From the NCBI GenBank assembly GCA_016192075.1, contig JACPUU010000012.1, forward strand, positions 372,001-436,000: a DNA stretch of 64,000 nt. The letters run 5' to 3'. This stretch comes from Bacteroidota bacterium (GTDB lineage Bacteria > Bacteroidota > Bacteroidia > Flavobacteriales_D > Crocinitomicaceae). The position numbers and the translations under genes are program-made. The number at the start of each line of letters is the position of its first letter. The first letter of the stretch is position 1. Below the pieces are notes generated by a model, which did not search any database, was not told the origin of the DNA, and saw only the letters and a program-made list of their open reading frames with translations. Positions 35,363-43,983 of this stretch are shown here, piece by piece.

Positions 35363-36669
35363 ACCAAAGCATTCATGAGTTCAACTCTTACAATGCCGTC
35401 GCGGTCAATCTGATCAAGTTTAACGGGAATAATCTGGTTTACCAGTCCGGCATTAAATGGCGTTTTTACTTTAACGTAATTTTCAGTAAAACCATACATT
35501 AAACCCATTTCTTCTTCCGCCTCAAAAAGAACCTGCTGATTGGTATTTAGTTGGGTTTCGTAAAAGGCACGGCGTTTTTTTTCAGATAAAATCTGAAGCT
35601 GGCGGCTGCGTTCCCGGCGAATGTTTAATGGTACTGAATCAGCCATTTTTTTTGCTGTTGTATTGGCTCTTTCAGAATAGGTAAATACATGCAGGTATGA
35701 AATATCAAGCCCGTTGATAAAATTTACGGTTTCCATAAACACTTCTTCTGTCTCTCCCGGAAAACCAACAATAACATCTACTCCAATACAGGCATCAGGC
35801 ATAAGCTCCTTGATTTTTGATACTCTTTCAACGTATAACGCACGCAGGTATTTTCGTCTCATGGCCACCAGCAACTTGTCTGATCCGGATTGAAGCGGAA
35901 TATGAAAATGAGGAACAAACCGTTTGGAATGTGCTACAAATTCAATAATCTCATTGCTCAACAGGTTTGGTTCAATGGATGAGATGCGGAACCGATCAAT
36001 GCCCTCTATTGTGTCCAGCTCTTTAACCAGCTGCGCAAAATTTTCATCACCGCCCTGACCAAAGTCACCAATGTTAACACCTGTGAGAACAACTTCTTTG
36101 ATATCTGTACCCGCAATTTTTTTTGCTTCGCGGATGGTTTCTTCAATACTGGCGTTTCTGCTTTTTCCGCGGGCCAGGGGAATGGTGCAGAATGTACAGA
36201 AATAATCACAGCCGTCCTGCACTTTCAGGAACGAACGGGTACGGTCTCCCTGTGAAAAAGACGGAATAAAAAAATCGGTTTCCTTGATGTTGTTTGATTT
36301 GACGGTTGCCTTTTCTTTTTTCTCCAGTTCATCAATGTGATCCAGAATGTTGAATTTTTCATTGGCACCAAGTACCAGGTCAACACCGGGTATAGACGAA
36401 ATTTCTTCAGGCTTAAGCTGGGCATAGCACCCAATCATTGTTACAAACGCATTTGGATTAACCTGCAGCGCTTTTTTTACGATCTGACGGCATTTTTTGT
36501 CGGCATTGTCTGTCACCGAACAGGTGTTGATGACAAAAATATCCGGTGTTTCATTGAATTCGACCTTTGCAAAACCCTGGTTTTCGAAATTCCGGGCAAT
36601 AGTAGATGTTTCTGAAAAATTCAGCTTACATCCAAGGGTATAAAAGGCCACTTTTTTATACTGATTCAT
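35359..36669 (-). CDS. mtaB: tRNA t6A37 C2-methylthiotransferase (radical SAM)
   Basis: A 436-residue methylthiotransferase. The N-terminal UPF0004 domain holds the auxiliary-cluster cysteines (TLGCKLNFSE, INTCSVTDNADKKCR, MIGCYAQ). The radical SAM cluster motif is CDYFCTFC near residues 154-161, preceded by FLKVQDG. A C-terminal TRAM domain follows (QVLFEAEEEMGLMYGFTENYVKVK). The order and the short linker favour MtaB (acting on t6A37) over MiaB or RimO. The gene overlaps the TonB-like gene by 4 bp. A TACCTTTG element lies only 9 nt upstream of the ATG. Confidence 0.9.
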   Translation of the reverse strand: MNQYKKVAFYTLGCKLNFSETSTIARNFENQGFAKVEFNETPDIFVINTCSVTDNADKKCRQIVKKALQVNPNAFVTMIGCYAQLKPEEISSIPGVDLVLGANEKFNILDHIDELEKKEKATVKSNNIKETDFFIPSFSQGDRTRSFLKVQDGCDYFCTFCTIPLARGKSRNASIEETIREAKKIAGTDIKEVVLTGVNIGDFGQGGDENFAQLVKELDTIEGIDRFRISSIEPNLLSNEIIEFVAHSKRFVPHFHIPLQSGSDKLLVAMRRKYLRALYVERVSKIKELMPDACIGVDVIVGFPGETEEVFMETVNFINGLDISYLHVFTYSERANTTAKKMADSVPLNIRRERSRQLQILSEKKRRAFYETQLNTNQQVLFEAEEEMGLMYGFTENYVKVKTPFNAGLVNQIIPVKLDQIDRDGIVRVELMNALV

Positions 36670-36678
36670 AACCTATTG

Positions 36679-36686
36679 CAAAGGTA
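36679..36686 (-). promoter_or_regulatory. -7 promoter element of mtaB
   Basis: Reverse-strand TACCTTTG matches TAnnTTTG and ends 9 nt before the ATG, so the leader would be very short. Confidence 0.55.
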
Positions 36687-36720
36687 GACAATCTGCCCCT
36701 AAATGTCTGAACCGTATATC

Positions 36721-36750
36721 AAAAAAAACTCCCTCTTTTGGAGGGAGTTT
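36721..36750 (-). terminator. Rho-independent terminator of the DUF3276 gene
   Basis: AAACTCCCTC (36726-36735) pairs with GAGGGAGTTT (36741-36750). Read on the reverse strand it is followed by a T run, and it starts 10 nt after the stop codon. Confidence 0.88.
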
Positions 36751-36760
36751 CAGAATTATA

Positions 36761-37081
36761 TTAAAGTTCTTCGAAAGTTACCGATTGTTCTTCACGCTCT
36801 TCAGCAGGTTCTGGTTTTTTGTACTCTCCGGAATCCCAGAGATTTTTAATCGTTTCCAATGCTTCGGTGAAACCTTCATTGAATTTTTCAAAATCTTCTT
36901 TATACAGGAAAATCTTATGTTTTTCGTACTCGGGCCTTCCGTCAAAATCACCGGTGCGTTTGCTTTCAGTGATTGTGAGGTACAAATCTTTGCCTTTTGT
37001 TGTCTTAACATCAAAGAAGTACGTTCTTTTTCCGGCTTTTACGCGTTTTGAAAAAACTTCGTCATTTCGCTCGTTCATCAT
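36761..37081 (-). CDS. DUF3276 / PUR-domain protein
   Basis: A 106-residue protein with the Bacteroidota DUF3276 (PUR-alpha-like) domain: VFSKRVKAGKRTYFFDVKTTKGKDLYLTITESKR, then HKIFLYKEDFEKFNEGF and an acidic C-terminal tail. PUR domains bind single-stranded DNA or RNA; structures of bacterial members show a dimeric Whirly-like fold. The specific target is unknown. The gene has its own promoter and terminator and is therefore monocistronic. Confidence 0.87.
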   Translation of the reverse strand: MMNERNDEVFSKRVKAGKRTYFFDVKTTKGKDLYLTITESKRTGDFDGRPEYEKHKIFLYKEDFEKFNEGFTEALETIKNLWDSGEYKKPEPAEEREEQSVTFEEL

Positions 37082-37106
37082 TCCCGTTTTTAATATTTGC
37101 TTGTCA

Positions 37107-37114
37107 CAAATTTA
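37107..37114 (-). promoter_or_regulatory. -7 promoter element of the DUF3276 gene
   Basis: Reverse-strand TAAATTTG matches TAnnTTTG and lies 25 nt before the ATG at 37081, in the gap after miaA. Confidence 0.6.
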
Positions 37115-37130
37115 TCATTATTCAGCAGAA

Positions 37131-38063
37131 TCAGAAATTTATTTCGTGAATTTTCTGTTCAATCGATTGAATCATCCGGGTGGTGTCGGTTGGTAAATAC
37201 CATGTTAGCTCAGAATTCCGGCTGAACCAGGCAATTTGTTTTTTTGCAAAGACCCGGGTATTGCGTTTTACCAGATCAACCGCCCGCTCAAAACTGTGTT
37301 TTCCGTCGAAGTAATCAAAAAACTCCTGGTATCCGACCGTTTTTAATGCTTTAAGTTCTTTAAACGGCTCCAGGGAACGGACTTCATCCGGCAATCCTTT
37401 TTGAAGCATCAGATCAACACGCTGGTTAATCTGGTTAAATAAGGCTTCACGTTCCAGGTTCAACCCCAGCCACAGTGTTTCAAAGTCACGGTTCTTTGCC
37501 TGATTTTTACGGTAGTGTGAGTAGGGGTTACCTGAAACTTCAAACACCTCCAGTGCCCGAATGACACGTCGCGGATTCTGCATGTCTGAAATGGCATAAA
37601 AATCCGGATCAACTGATTTTACTTCCTGCTGCAGTTTTTCAAGTCCTTCTTTTTTCCAGCGTTCAATTAGTTTTAACCGGACTGTTTCACTGGTTGGTAT
37701 TTCATCAATACCATAACACAGCGCGTTGATGTACAAACCACTTCCGCCAACGGCAATAACCACCTCGTTTTGCTCAAAAAGTTCGTTCAGTTTTTGCAGG
37801 GCATCCAGTTCAAACTGGCCTGATGTATAACGGTCGTGAATGGAAAGTGAATCAATAAAATAATGTTCAGCCTTTTTTAATTCAGACGCATCTGGCTTGG
37901 CAGTGCCAATTGTCATTTCACGGTAAAACTGGCGTGAGTCAAATGACAGAATAGGGGCGTTAAAATGATTGGCAAGTGTAAGTGATACAGCTGTTTTTCC
38001 AACCGCGGTTGGCCCGGCTATAACAACGAGCAGTTTTTTTTTAGCGGATTTTAAGAGAGCCAT
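37131..38063 (-). CDS. miaA: tRNA dimethylallyltransferase
   Basis: A 310-residue enzyme. The P-loop is GPTAVGKT (17-24), followed by FDSRQFYREMTIGTAKPDASEL (the DSRQ substrate motif), AVGGSGLYINALCYGID and NPRRVIRALEVFEVSG. It adds a dimethylallyl group to A37 of tRNAs reading U-initial codons. Its start overlaps the KdsC-like gene by 13 bp. Together with mtaB, 0.5 kb away, it makes a local pair of position-37 tRNA modification genes, though the two are separated by an independent unit. Confidence 0.95.
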   Translation of the reverse strand: MALLKSAKKKLLVVIAGPTAVGKTAVSLTLANHFNAPILSFDSRQFYREMTIGTAKPDASELKKAEHYFIDSLSIHDRYTSGQFELDALQKLNELFEQNEVVIAVGGSGLYINALCYGIDEIPTSETVRLKLIERWKKEGLEKLQQEVKSVDPDFYAISDMQNPRRVIRALEVFEVSGNPYSHYRKNQAKNRDFETLWLGLNLEREALFNQINQRVDLMLQKGLPDEVRSLEPFKELKALKTVGYQEFFDYFDGKHSFERAVDLVKRNTRVFAKKQIAWFSRNSELTWYLPTDTTRMIQSIEQKIHEINF

Positions 38064-38716
38064 TCATCCAGGAATTCACGAACGCAGGCGTCACCACCTT
38101 TGCGCGTGAGCGTAACATGGGCTATTTTTTTAATCTCTTTTACTGAGTCCGCCGGACAAGCGCTGAAACCAACCTGTTCCATAATATCCAGGTCATTGAT
38201 ATCATCACCAACATAAGCAACCTGTGAAAGTGAAATACCCAGTTCAGCACACCAGGCTGCTAGTATTACTGATTTTTTATCCTGCCCCACGTGTACTTTT
38301 TGAATGCTCAGCAGTTTGGCCCGTTCTGCAATAGCTTCAGACCGGAAAGCGTGTGAAATAATTCCGAAAATAAGTCCTTCTGATGCTCTGCGTTTAATGG
38401 CAAGTCCGTCTTTGGAATTGAATTTTTTAATCTGATCACCCGACTCGGTATAATACATGCCGCCATCGGTCATGGTGCCGTCAACGTCCAGCACAACAAG
38501 TTTGATAGATTTAGGATTTACGCGCTCCAACAGCCGCAGGTCTTTTCGTACCAGGTTGTCGAGGTCAAAACCAAAATAATTGGCTACAATAACCAGTTCA
38601 CGCGGTGTTGGGTCCACGATGCGTATTTTTGGAATAGCAATAATTTCTTCAAACTCAGTCAGTGAAATATTGCGCTGCTCACACAGCCACGTGATATTGT
38701 TTTTGTAAAACTCCAT
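38051..38716 (-). CDS. KdsC-like HAD phosphatase with N-terminal HTH-like domain
   Basis: A 221-residue protein. The C-terminal 150 residues are a KdsC/YrbI-type HAD phosphatase: nucleophile motif VVLDVDGTMTDGG (D77, D79), FNSKDGLAIKRRASEGLIFGIIS, the lysine in GQDKKSVI and VAYVGDDINDLDIM. The N-terminal 65 residues are not part of KdsC. They read like a degenerate XRE helix-turn-helix (ITWLCEQRNISLTEFEEII, then PRELVIVANYFGFDLDNLV). KdsC dephosphorylates KDO-8-phosphate in lipopolysaccharide synthesis, and N-acylneuraminate relatives have the same fold. Neighbours are miaA (13-bp overlap) and DAHP synthase (29 nt upstream). The natural substrate is uncertain. Confidence 0.8.
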   Translation of the reverse strand: MEFYKNNITWLCEQRNISLTEFEEIIAIPKIRIVDPTPRELVIVANYFGFDLDNLVRKDLRLLERVNPKSIKLVVLDVDGTMTDGGMYYTESGDQIKKFNSKDGLAIKRRASEGLIFGIISHAFRSEAIAERAKLLSIQKVHVGQDKKSVILAAWCAELGISLSQVAYVGDDINDLDIMEQVGFSACPADSVKEIKKIAHVTLTRKGGDACVREFLDEWLS

Positions 38717-38745
38717 AAAACAGATTGTTCACTAAAGATACAAAC

Positions 38746-39744
38746 TTAAATTATCTGGCGGCCAATTGCTTGTGCAATTGGATTCAGTGTTTTAACAAGT
38801 GCCCTGAATTCATCGTGATTCAATTGCTGTGAGGCGTCTGATTTAGCTACTTTTGGGTTAGGGTGTACCTCAACCAGTAATCCGTCAACGCCCATGGCCG
38901 TACAGGCCCTGGTTAAATCAGCAACACCGTATGCATAGCCCATGGCATGGCTTGGGTCAAGCACAACCGGACAATTGGTATATTCTTTCAGAAATGAAAC
39001 GCCGCATAAATCAAGTGTAAAACGGGTTTTTGTTTCAAAGGTGCGGATACCGCGCTCACAAAGTATAACATTGTCGTTACCACCCGAAAGTACAAATTCA
39101 GCACACTGCACAAATTCCTGCAGGGTAGTGCCGAAACCGCGTTTGATTAAAACAGGTTTGGTTGTTTTTGCGCAGGCTTTGAGAATACCATGATCATACA
39201 TGGCTTTGGCCCCAATCTGTATAACGTCAGAATACTCAATTACCTCCTGCACGTGTGATGCATCACGTACTTCGGTAATAATATTCAACCCATATTCCTG
39301 CTTCATTTTCAAAAGCAGTTTAAGTCCTTCCAACCCCATTCCCTGGAAACTGTAAGGAGAGGTGCGTGGTTTGTAACAACCGCCGCGCAGTGTGGTAAGT
39401 TTTAATTCTTTCAGTAAATCAGATGACTGTCTTATCTGTTCTTCAGACTCTACAGAGCAGGGTCCGGCTATCAAAAGGGTATTACCGGTTTTTCCACCGA
39501 TGGTAACATTGCCTATTTTTATTTCGCGTGTTTCTTTCCGGTATTTGCGTGAAGCCAGCTGAATGTCATCTGCAAAAACAAACGTTTCAGCCACAAAGCC
39601 GGCATATTTTGAATCCATCTCTTTGTGTCCTGATCCGCTGATGAGGATAAAATGTTCAGGCCGTTCAATTAAAAAAGCATTGATGTCCCGGGCTATTTCC
39701 TGTGCTTTGTTTATTCCGGTTTCTTTTTTCAGGTGGATAATCAT
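38746..39744 (-). CDS. aroF: 3-Deoxy-7-phosphoheptulonate (DAHP) synthase, ferredoxin-like-domain type
   Basis: A 332-residue enzyme. An N-terminal ferredoxin-like regulatory domain covers about residues 1-70. The TIM-barrel of class I-beta DAHP synthase follows: KIGNVTIGG, LIAGPCSVESEEQI, TLRGGCYKPRTSPYSFQGMGLEGL, ITEVRD, IQIGAKAM, KRGFGTTLQEF, CERGIRTFE and DPSHAMG. It condenses phosphoenolpyruvate with erythrose 4-phosphate, the first step of aromatic amino acid synthesis. KDO-8-phosphate synthase has a similar barrel, but this N-domain and GGCYKPRTSPYSFQG favour DAHP synthase. It overlaps the epimerase-CBS gene by 4 bp (ATGA). The full length agrees with the family. Confidence 0.85.
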   Translation of the reverse strand: MIIHLKKETGINKAQEIARDINAFLIERPEHFILISGSGHKEMDSKYAGFVAETFVFADDIQLASRKYRKETREIKIGNVTIGGKTGNTLLIAGPCSVESEEQIRQSSDLLKELKLTTLRGGCYKPRTSPYSFQGMGLEGLKLLLKMKQEYGLNIITEVRDASHVQEVIEYSDVIQIGAKAMYDHGILKACAKTTKPVLIKRGFGTTLQEFVQCAEFVLSGGNDNVILCERGIRTFETKTRFTLDLCGVSFLKEYTNCPVVLDPSHAMGYAYGVADLTRACTAMGVDGLLVEVHPNPKVAKSDASQQLNHDEFRALVKTLNPIAQAIGRQII

Positions 39745-40751
39745 AATTCTCCTTTGATTAGGTTCATAAAGTTTAAGGTTCCAACAGCTTGTCCAAGGTC
39801 ATTGACAACAGGTAAGTATAAAACAGGCCTGCTTTCTTTTTTTATGAAGCGTAAAAGCTGGAACACGGTATAGTTTTTATTGACAGTAAGTGGTTTTTCA
39901 TTAATGATTTCAGTCACCTTCAGATCGTTCAGATCTTTGATGTTTTTCAGCAGCCCGTTTCGCAAATCACCATTGCCTATAATGCCCCTGAGCTTATTGT
40001 CTTCACCCAGCACCATTACAAACCCCAGCTTTCCGGCAGCCATTTTTTCAAGCGCGGTTTTCAGTGACAGTTCATGTTCAAATACCACCGGCGATTCTGA
40101 TAAATCACGCATAAAATCACCAACCAGGAAATGAGATTCAATTTCATTCAGTTTTAAATTCAACAGGGCAGAGTTGATGTTGGTAGAGTTAAAAAGGTAT
40201 GATCCGGATACTGATGCATCAACCCCCATGTTTCGTAAAATAAACGAAACTTCAGCATTTACACCACCGTCAACATGAACTTTTTTGGTTGGATAGCGGC
40301 GTTTAAATTCACGTATTTTTCTGAAGTTTACTGTGTCAAATTTACCACCGCTCTGCCCGGGTATGGTAGCCATGATCAGTATAAAATCAAAATCATCTTT
40401 GTAATTTTCAAAAACAGAAACGTCTGTCCCTGATGTAATGGCAAGCCCCAGCTGACCGGTAAAATCTTTTGGAATGGTTAGTTTTTTATCCAGCAGATCT
40501 TCATACTGAAAGGTAACAAAGTCAATGTCAAATTTCTCCAATGCCGGATAAAACCGGCGTGCATCTGAGGTTATGATGTGCAGGTCAATAGGAATGTGTG
40601 AATTTTGCTGAATGGTTTCAATATCAGCAAATACATTCAGGTTATCGTTGCAATCCACATGAATGTAATCTACGTGTGAATCATTCAGGTCCTTGATGGT
40701 ACTGAGAATGTCGTTGTCTTTGTCAGAATAGATGGATGCAGAAATCTTCAT
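39741..40751 (-). CDS. Ribulose-phosphate 3-epimerase-like domain fused to tandem CBS domains
   Basis: Start taken at ATG 40751 (MKISASIYSD), 336 residues; the longer frame begins with TTG. Residues 1-200 follow the ribulose-5-phosphate 3-epimerase barrel. Candidate catalytic/metal residues are H31 and D33 in YIHVDCND, H58 in IPIDLHII and D161 in KVHVDGGVN. A phosphate-loop-like IMATIPGQSGGKF and GVDASVSGSYLF are also present. The usual MDGxFVPN segment is replaced by CNDNLNVFADI. Residues about 220-335 hold two CBS modules (LEKMAAGKLGFVMVLGEDNKLRGIIGNGDLR and its partner), which bind adenine nucleotides in other proteins. It is first in a reverse-strand operon with DAHP synthase and the KdsC-like phosphatase. 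KdsD in other bacteria is a SIS-CBS isomerase beside KdsC, so this may be an analogous enzyme; that is inference. Confidence 0.78.
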   Translation of the reverse strand: MKISASIYSDKDNDILSTIKDLNDSHVDYIHVDCNDNLNVFADIETIQQNSHIPIDLHIITSDARRFYPALEKFDIDFVTFQYEDLLDKKLTIPKDFTGQLGLAITSGTDVSVFENYKDDFDFILIMATIPGQSGGKFDTVNFRKIREFKRRYPTKKVHVDGGVNAEVSFILRNMGVDASVSGSYLFNSTNINSALLNLKLNEIESHFLVGDFMRDLSESPVVFEHELSLKTALEKMAAGKLGFVMVLGEDNKLRGIIGNGDLRNGLLKNIKDLNDLKVTEIINEKPLTVNKNYTVFQLLRFIKKESRPVLYLPVVNDLGQAVGTLNFMNLIKGEL

Positions 40752-40807
40752 AAAAATCAATCGCCCCTGAGGTCTTCATGCAACCTGATTTTAGCGATAT
40801 TTGAGCA

Positions 40808-40815
40808 CAAAGATA
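40808..40815 (-). promoter_or_regulatory. -7 promoter element of the epimerase-CBS operon
   Basis: Reverse-strand TATCTTTG is an exact TAnnTTTG match, 56 nt upstream of the ATG at 40751. It lies in the short gap shared with the divergent hydrolase gene, which has its own near-match GATATTTG at about 40796. Confidence 0.5.
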
Positions 40816-40821
40816 TAAAGT

Positions 40822-41661
40822 ATGATTGATTTCACCGATAAGATATACAGCGGAGCAGACGGGCGCCAATCGCTTTATGATTGCGTAATTCCGCCGGAAC
40901 CTCATGCCGTAGTGATTTTTATACACGGTTACAAGGGGTATAAAGACTGGGGCTGCTGGAATTTGTTGCAGAACAAATTTGTGCAGCATAAATTTGGATT
41001 CATCAAATTTAATTTGTCACACAATGGCGGCACAGTTCAGCAAAAAATAGATTTCCCCGACCTCGAAGCGTTTGGCAGAAATACCTATTCAAAAGAACTG
41101 TATGATGTGGGGGTAATAACAGGTGAAGCGCACCGCCTGATTGTGCAGGAGCTGGAACTGAACATTCCCATATACCTGTTGGGGCATAGCCGGGGTGGAG
41201 GAGATGCCGTACTTTATGCCTCACGCGATGAAAGAATCCGGAAAGTGGTCTCTCTTGCCGGAATTTCAGACATTGGATCCCGTTTTCCAACTGGTAAAGA
41301 ATTGGATTACTGGCGTGAAGAAGGGGTGCGTTTTGTAGAAAATACCCGAACGCAGCAAATGATGCCGCATTACTTTGATATGTATGAAGATTTTAAGCTG
41401 AACGAAGATCAGCTGAATATTGAAACCGCAGCACGATCACTGACAATTCCCTTTTTACAAATACACGGTGATATGGATACATCTGTGAGCATACGGGAAG
41501 GGTACGAATTGGCAGACTGGACAGCAACAGAACTGAAAATCACTAAAGGAGCCGATCATACCTTTGGAAGCGCCCAACCCTGGACATCTGCTGAAATGCC
41601 GGAAGATCTTGATTTTGCTGCAGATGCGGCCCTTGAATTTTTTAGTCAGGGCATTGTTTAA
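40822..41661 (+). CDS. Alpha/beta hydrolase (serine hydrolase)
   Basis: A 279-residue cytoplasmic hydrolase. Strand-loop VVIFIHGYKGYKDWG forms the oxyanion region, LLGHSRGGGDAVLYA the nucleophile elbow (S in GHSRGG near residue 117), LQIHGDMDTSV the acid and KGADHTFG the histidine. The family covers esterases and dienelactone hydrolase-like enzymes; the substrate is not predictable. It stands 34 nt before the next gene on the same strand and divergent from the epimerase operon. Confidence 0.85.
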   Translation: MIDFTDKIYSGADGRQSLYDCVIPPEPHAVVIFIHGYKGYKDWGCWNLLQNKFVQHKFGFIKFNLSHNGGTVQQKIDFPDLEAFGRNTYSKELYDVGVITGEAHRLIVQELELNIPIYLLGHSRGGGDAVLYASRDERIRKVVSLAGISDIGSRFPTGKELDYWREEGVRFVENTRTQQMMPHYFDMYEDFKLNEDQLNIETAARSLTIPFLQIHGDMDTSVSIREGYELADWTATELKITKGADHTFGSAQPWTSAEMPEDLDFAADAALEFFSQGIV

Positions 41662-41694
41662 AAAAAAGTGTAAATTCGTTTCAGACCAAATCGT

Positions 41695-42426
41695 ATGAAA
41701 GCTGTCTGTAAACACTGTTTTTGTATTGCCTTTCTGGGCCTTCTGGTCTTGTCTTGTAAAAAGGAAAACGGCTGTTATGTAGAAAGCGGCAAAACGGAAA
41801 CACGCATTTTTAACCTTCCTGAATTTCATACTATCAATCATTCCGTTCAGGCTTCTTTCATTCTGAATTCGGGTCCGCAACAGGAAGTGAAGGTAACCGG
41901 AAACAAAAATATACTGAAGGCGCTGGAAAAAGAAAGTTATGTTGAAAACGGCATCTGGAATCTTGCATTTGAATCGTGTGTGGGTGATTATGACCCTTTG
42001 ATTGTTGAACTGACACTGCCCAGCTATGTAGGTTTTACCAATAACGGTATAGGTAATACCAGTAGTCCGTCTCAGTTGGTTGCAGCCAATGAATTTTCAG
42101 TAAGTGTAAATGGTACCGGTGATCTTGATTTATCCATTAACAGTATTGACAAACTGAATGTTTTATTGAACGGAACCGGCAATATTACTTTGTCAGGCAG
42201 CGCCAATCAACAATACATTGAAATTACCGGCAACGGTGTGGTGAATTGCTTTGGTGTAACATCCAACACCAGTGACGTGACCATTAAAGGGAATGGAAAT
42301 TGTATGGTTTTGGTGAATGATTCACTGAACGCAACAATTGCAGGTGGTGGAATCATTTATTACAAGGGATACCCGGTTATAACCCAATCTATCCAGGGAC
42401 CGGGCAGCGTTATAGACGCAAATTAA
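41695..42426 (+). CDS. GIN-domain (DUF2807) lipoprotein
   Basis: A 243-residue lipoprotein with lipobox LVLSC (C21). The body has the head GIN domain (DUF2807) pattern: RIFNLPEFHTINHSVQASFIL, then beta-helix-like repeats rich in GNG/GTG turns (NGTGDLDLSINSIDKLNVLLNGTGNITLSGSANQQYIEITGNG, spanning about 141-182). Such proteins form right-handed beta-helices on the outer envelope of Bacteroidota; their role is unknown. The stop abuts the stop of the converging T9SS gene with no intervening base. Confidence 0.85.
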   Translation: MKAVCKHCFCIAFLGLLVLSCKKENGCYVESGKTETRIFNLPEFHTINHSVQASFILNSGPQQEVKVTGNKNILKALEKESYVENGIWNLAFESCVGDYDPLIVELTLPSYVGFTNNGIGNTSSPSQLVAANEFSVSVNGTGDLDLSINSIDKLNVLLNGTGNITLSGSANQQYIEITGNGVVNCFGVTSNTSDVTIKGNGNCMVLVNDSLNATIAGGGIIYYKGYPVITQSIQGPGSVIDAN

Positions 42427-43983
42427 TTACTCGGTTTTTTTGAATATTTTCTCGGTATAAACCCGGTACGGTGTAACAATTCGTATAATGTAATTTCCGT
42501 CCGGCAAACCATCAAGGTTGTAAGATAGGTTGTTTAACCCGTTCTGAATTTCGTATTTGGTGGTATGGTAGACACTACCGGTTGTATTAAACAATTCAAC
42601 GGTAGCATTACCGGCAGCCATTGGATAGGTAAATTCGAGATTTACGAAATCTGCTGACGGATTAGGGTAAGCTCTGAAATAGTCAGGGTCGCTTTCCAGT
42701 TCTCCCTGAATGTATTTAACGGCCAGAATAACGGTTTTGCCATCTTTATCTGTTGAAGACAAACGGTAATAAACACCGGATGCATTCAGCAAACGGTCCT
42801 GGGCACTGTATGTATGAGCAAAATCGTGATCACCAATACTTGGAACCGTGGCTACATAGGTAAAATCTGAACCATCAAGGGAACGTTCCAGCGTAAAGTA
42901 GGCGTTGTTTATTTCAGAATACACTTCCCACGACAGGTTTGTTTTTTCGTTAGCCGCAAACACGTTGAAACTTTTCAGGCCAAGCGGCAATATCACGCAG
43001 CCTCCGGTAATATTGGTAAGGGTAACGCTGTAATTGCACGCGTCACCGGCAAATCCGTCAATCATCAGAAAGGCACATTCTCCTGCATTTACAGTAATGG
43101 TAGGTGAGGTGTACGATGCACCCGGCGCAAGCGGACTGGCGCTGTTTCCCTGGTTTACAAGTGCACCGCTGGTTCCGGTAAATACAGAAGCCTGAATGCC
43201 CTGGTTGGGTGAAGCCAAGGTACAACCAGAAATACCGTTGACGGTGATTTGCCAGGTACCTGTGGTGAGTGAGCAAAATGTTGACCAGGATACATTATTG
43301 ATTACAAACGGGGTATCGTCTCCGGTTTGAGAACAGGTACCGCAGGTAGTTGAATTGTTTCCGTCCAGGTTATTAAAACCGGTAGATGTACCGGCCTGGT
43401 AATAGCCGCCATTGGTAGTGTTTGAAAATGCGGTACCGCACTCATCAATTAAGGTGGCATTAGAGGCAGATGAGTTTGTTGCCGGGTTGGCTGTACTGAT
43501 ACAGAAATTTGTTTCCGCGGAACCAGATCCTCCGCATTCATTGCCCTGAATTTGTACCAGGTAATCATTGCTGCCAGCAGTGGTGGTAAGGCCTGTCAGG
43601 AGTATGTGACTGCCCGGGTCACCATTCTGGAGTTGATTATACACAATACTTGCGCAAGGCAGGCATCCGCCGCCATCAGCAAAAGGCCCGTAAACTGCAA
43701 TATGTGGAAAACAGTTGGGAGAGTTAGACATAACAAAATTCAGCACCAGCGAATCGTTGGTTGCATCAATGCGATACCAGACAGATGTTTCAGAAGAACC
43801 GCCGCCGTAGTTGGTATAACACTCGCCAGCTTGTAAGGTTGCTCCTGACGTTGTCTGACCACAGGTCAGGGCCGCATCAATGGCAAGTGTTGTTGCTCCT
43901 GCACAAGTGTTTGACTGACCAATTACAAAAGTTGACTCCCAGGAAAAAATTGTCAGTACCAGTATAAATCTCCACGTTCTCAT
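42427..43983 (-). CDS. Type IX-secreted surface protein
   Basis: A 518-residue secreted protein with signal peptide (FILVLTIFSWESTFVIGQ). A cysteine-rich beta region of about 300 residues has repeated NTTNGGYYQAG-like and GSxNDYLVQIQG strands. A fibronectin-like stretch follows (LPLGLKSFNVFAANEKTNLSWEVYSEINNAYFTLERSLDGSDF). The C-terminal type A sorting domain begins FRAYPNPSADFVNLEF, with GNATVELFNTTGSVY and LPDGNYIIRI. The tail directs export through the type IX system and anchoring to the cell surface. No catalytic domain is visible, so it is probably an adhesin or matrix protein. Its start overlaps the small gene upstream by 4 bp. Confidence 0.88.
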   Translation of the reverse strand: MRTWRFILVLTIFSWESTFVIGQSNTCAGATTLAIDAALTCGQTTSGATLQAGECYTNYGGGSSETSVWYRIDATNDSLVLNFVMSNSPNCFPHIAVYGPFADGGGCLPCASIVYNQLQNGDPGSHILLTGLTTTAGSNDYLVQIQGNECGGSGSAETNFCISTANPATNSSASNATLIDECGTAFSNTTNGGYYQAGTSTGFNNLDGNNSTTCGTCSQTGDDTPFVINNVSWSTFCSLTTGTWQITVNGISGCTLASPNQGIQASVFTGTSGALVNQGNSASPLAPGASYTSPTITVNAGECAFLMIDGFAGDACNYSVTLTNITGGCVILPLGLKSFNVFAANEKTNLSWEVYSEINNAYFTLERSLDGSDFTYVATVPSIGDHDFAHTYSAQDRLLNASGVYYRLSSTDKDGKTVILAVKYIQGELESDPDYFRAYPNPSADFVNLEFTYPMAAGNATVELFNTTGSVYHTTKYEIQNGLNNLSYNLDGLPDGNYIIRIVTPYRVYTEKIFKKTE

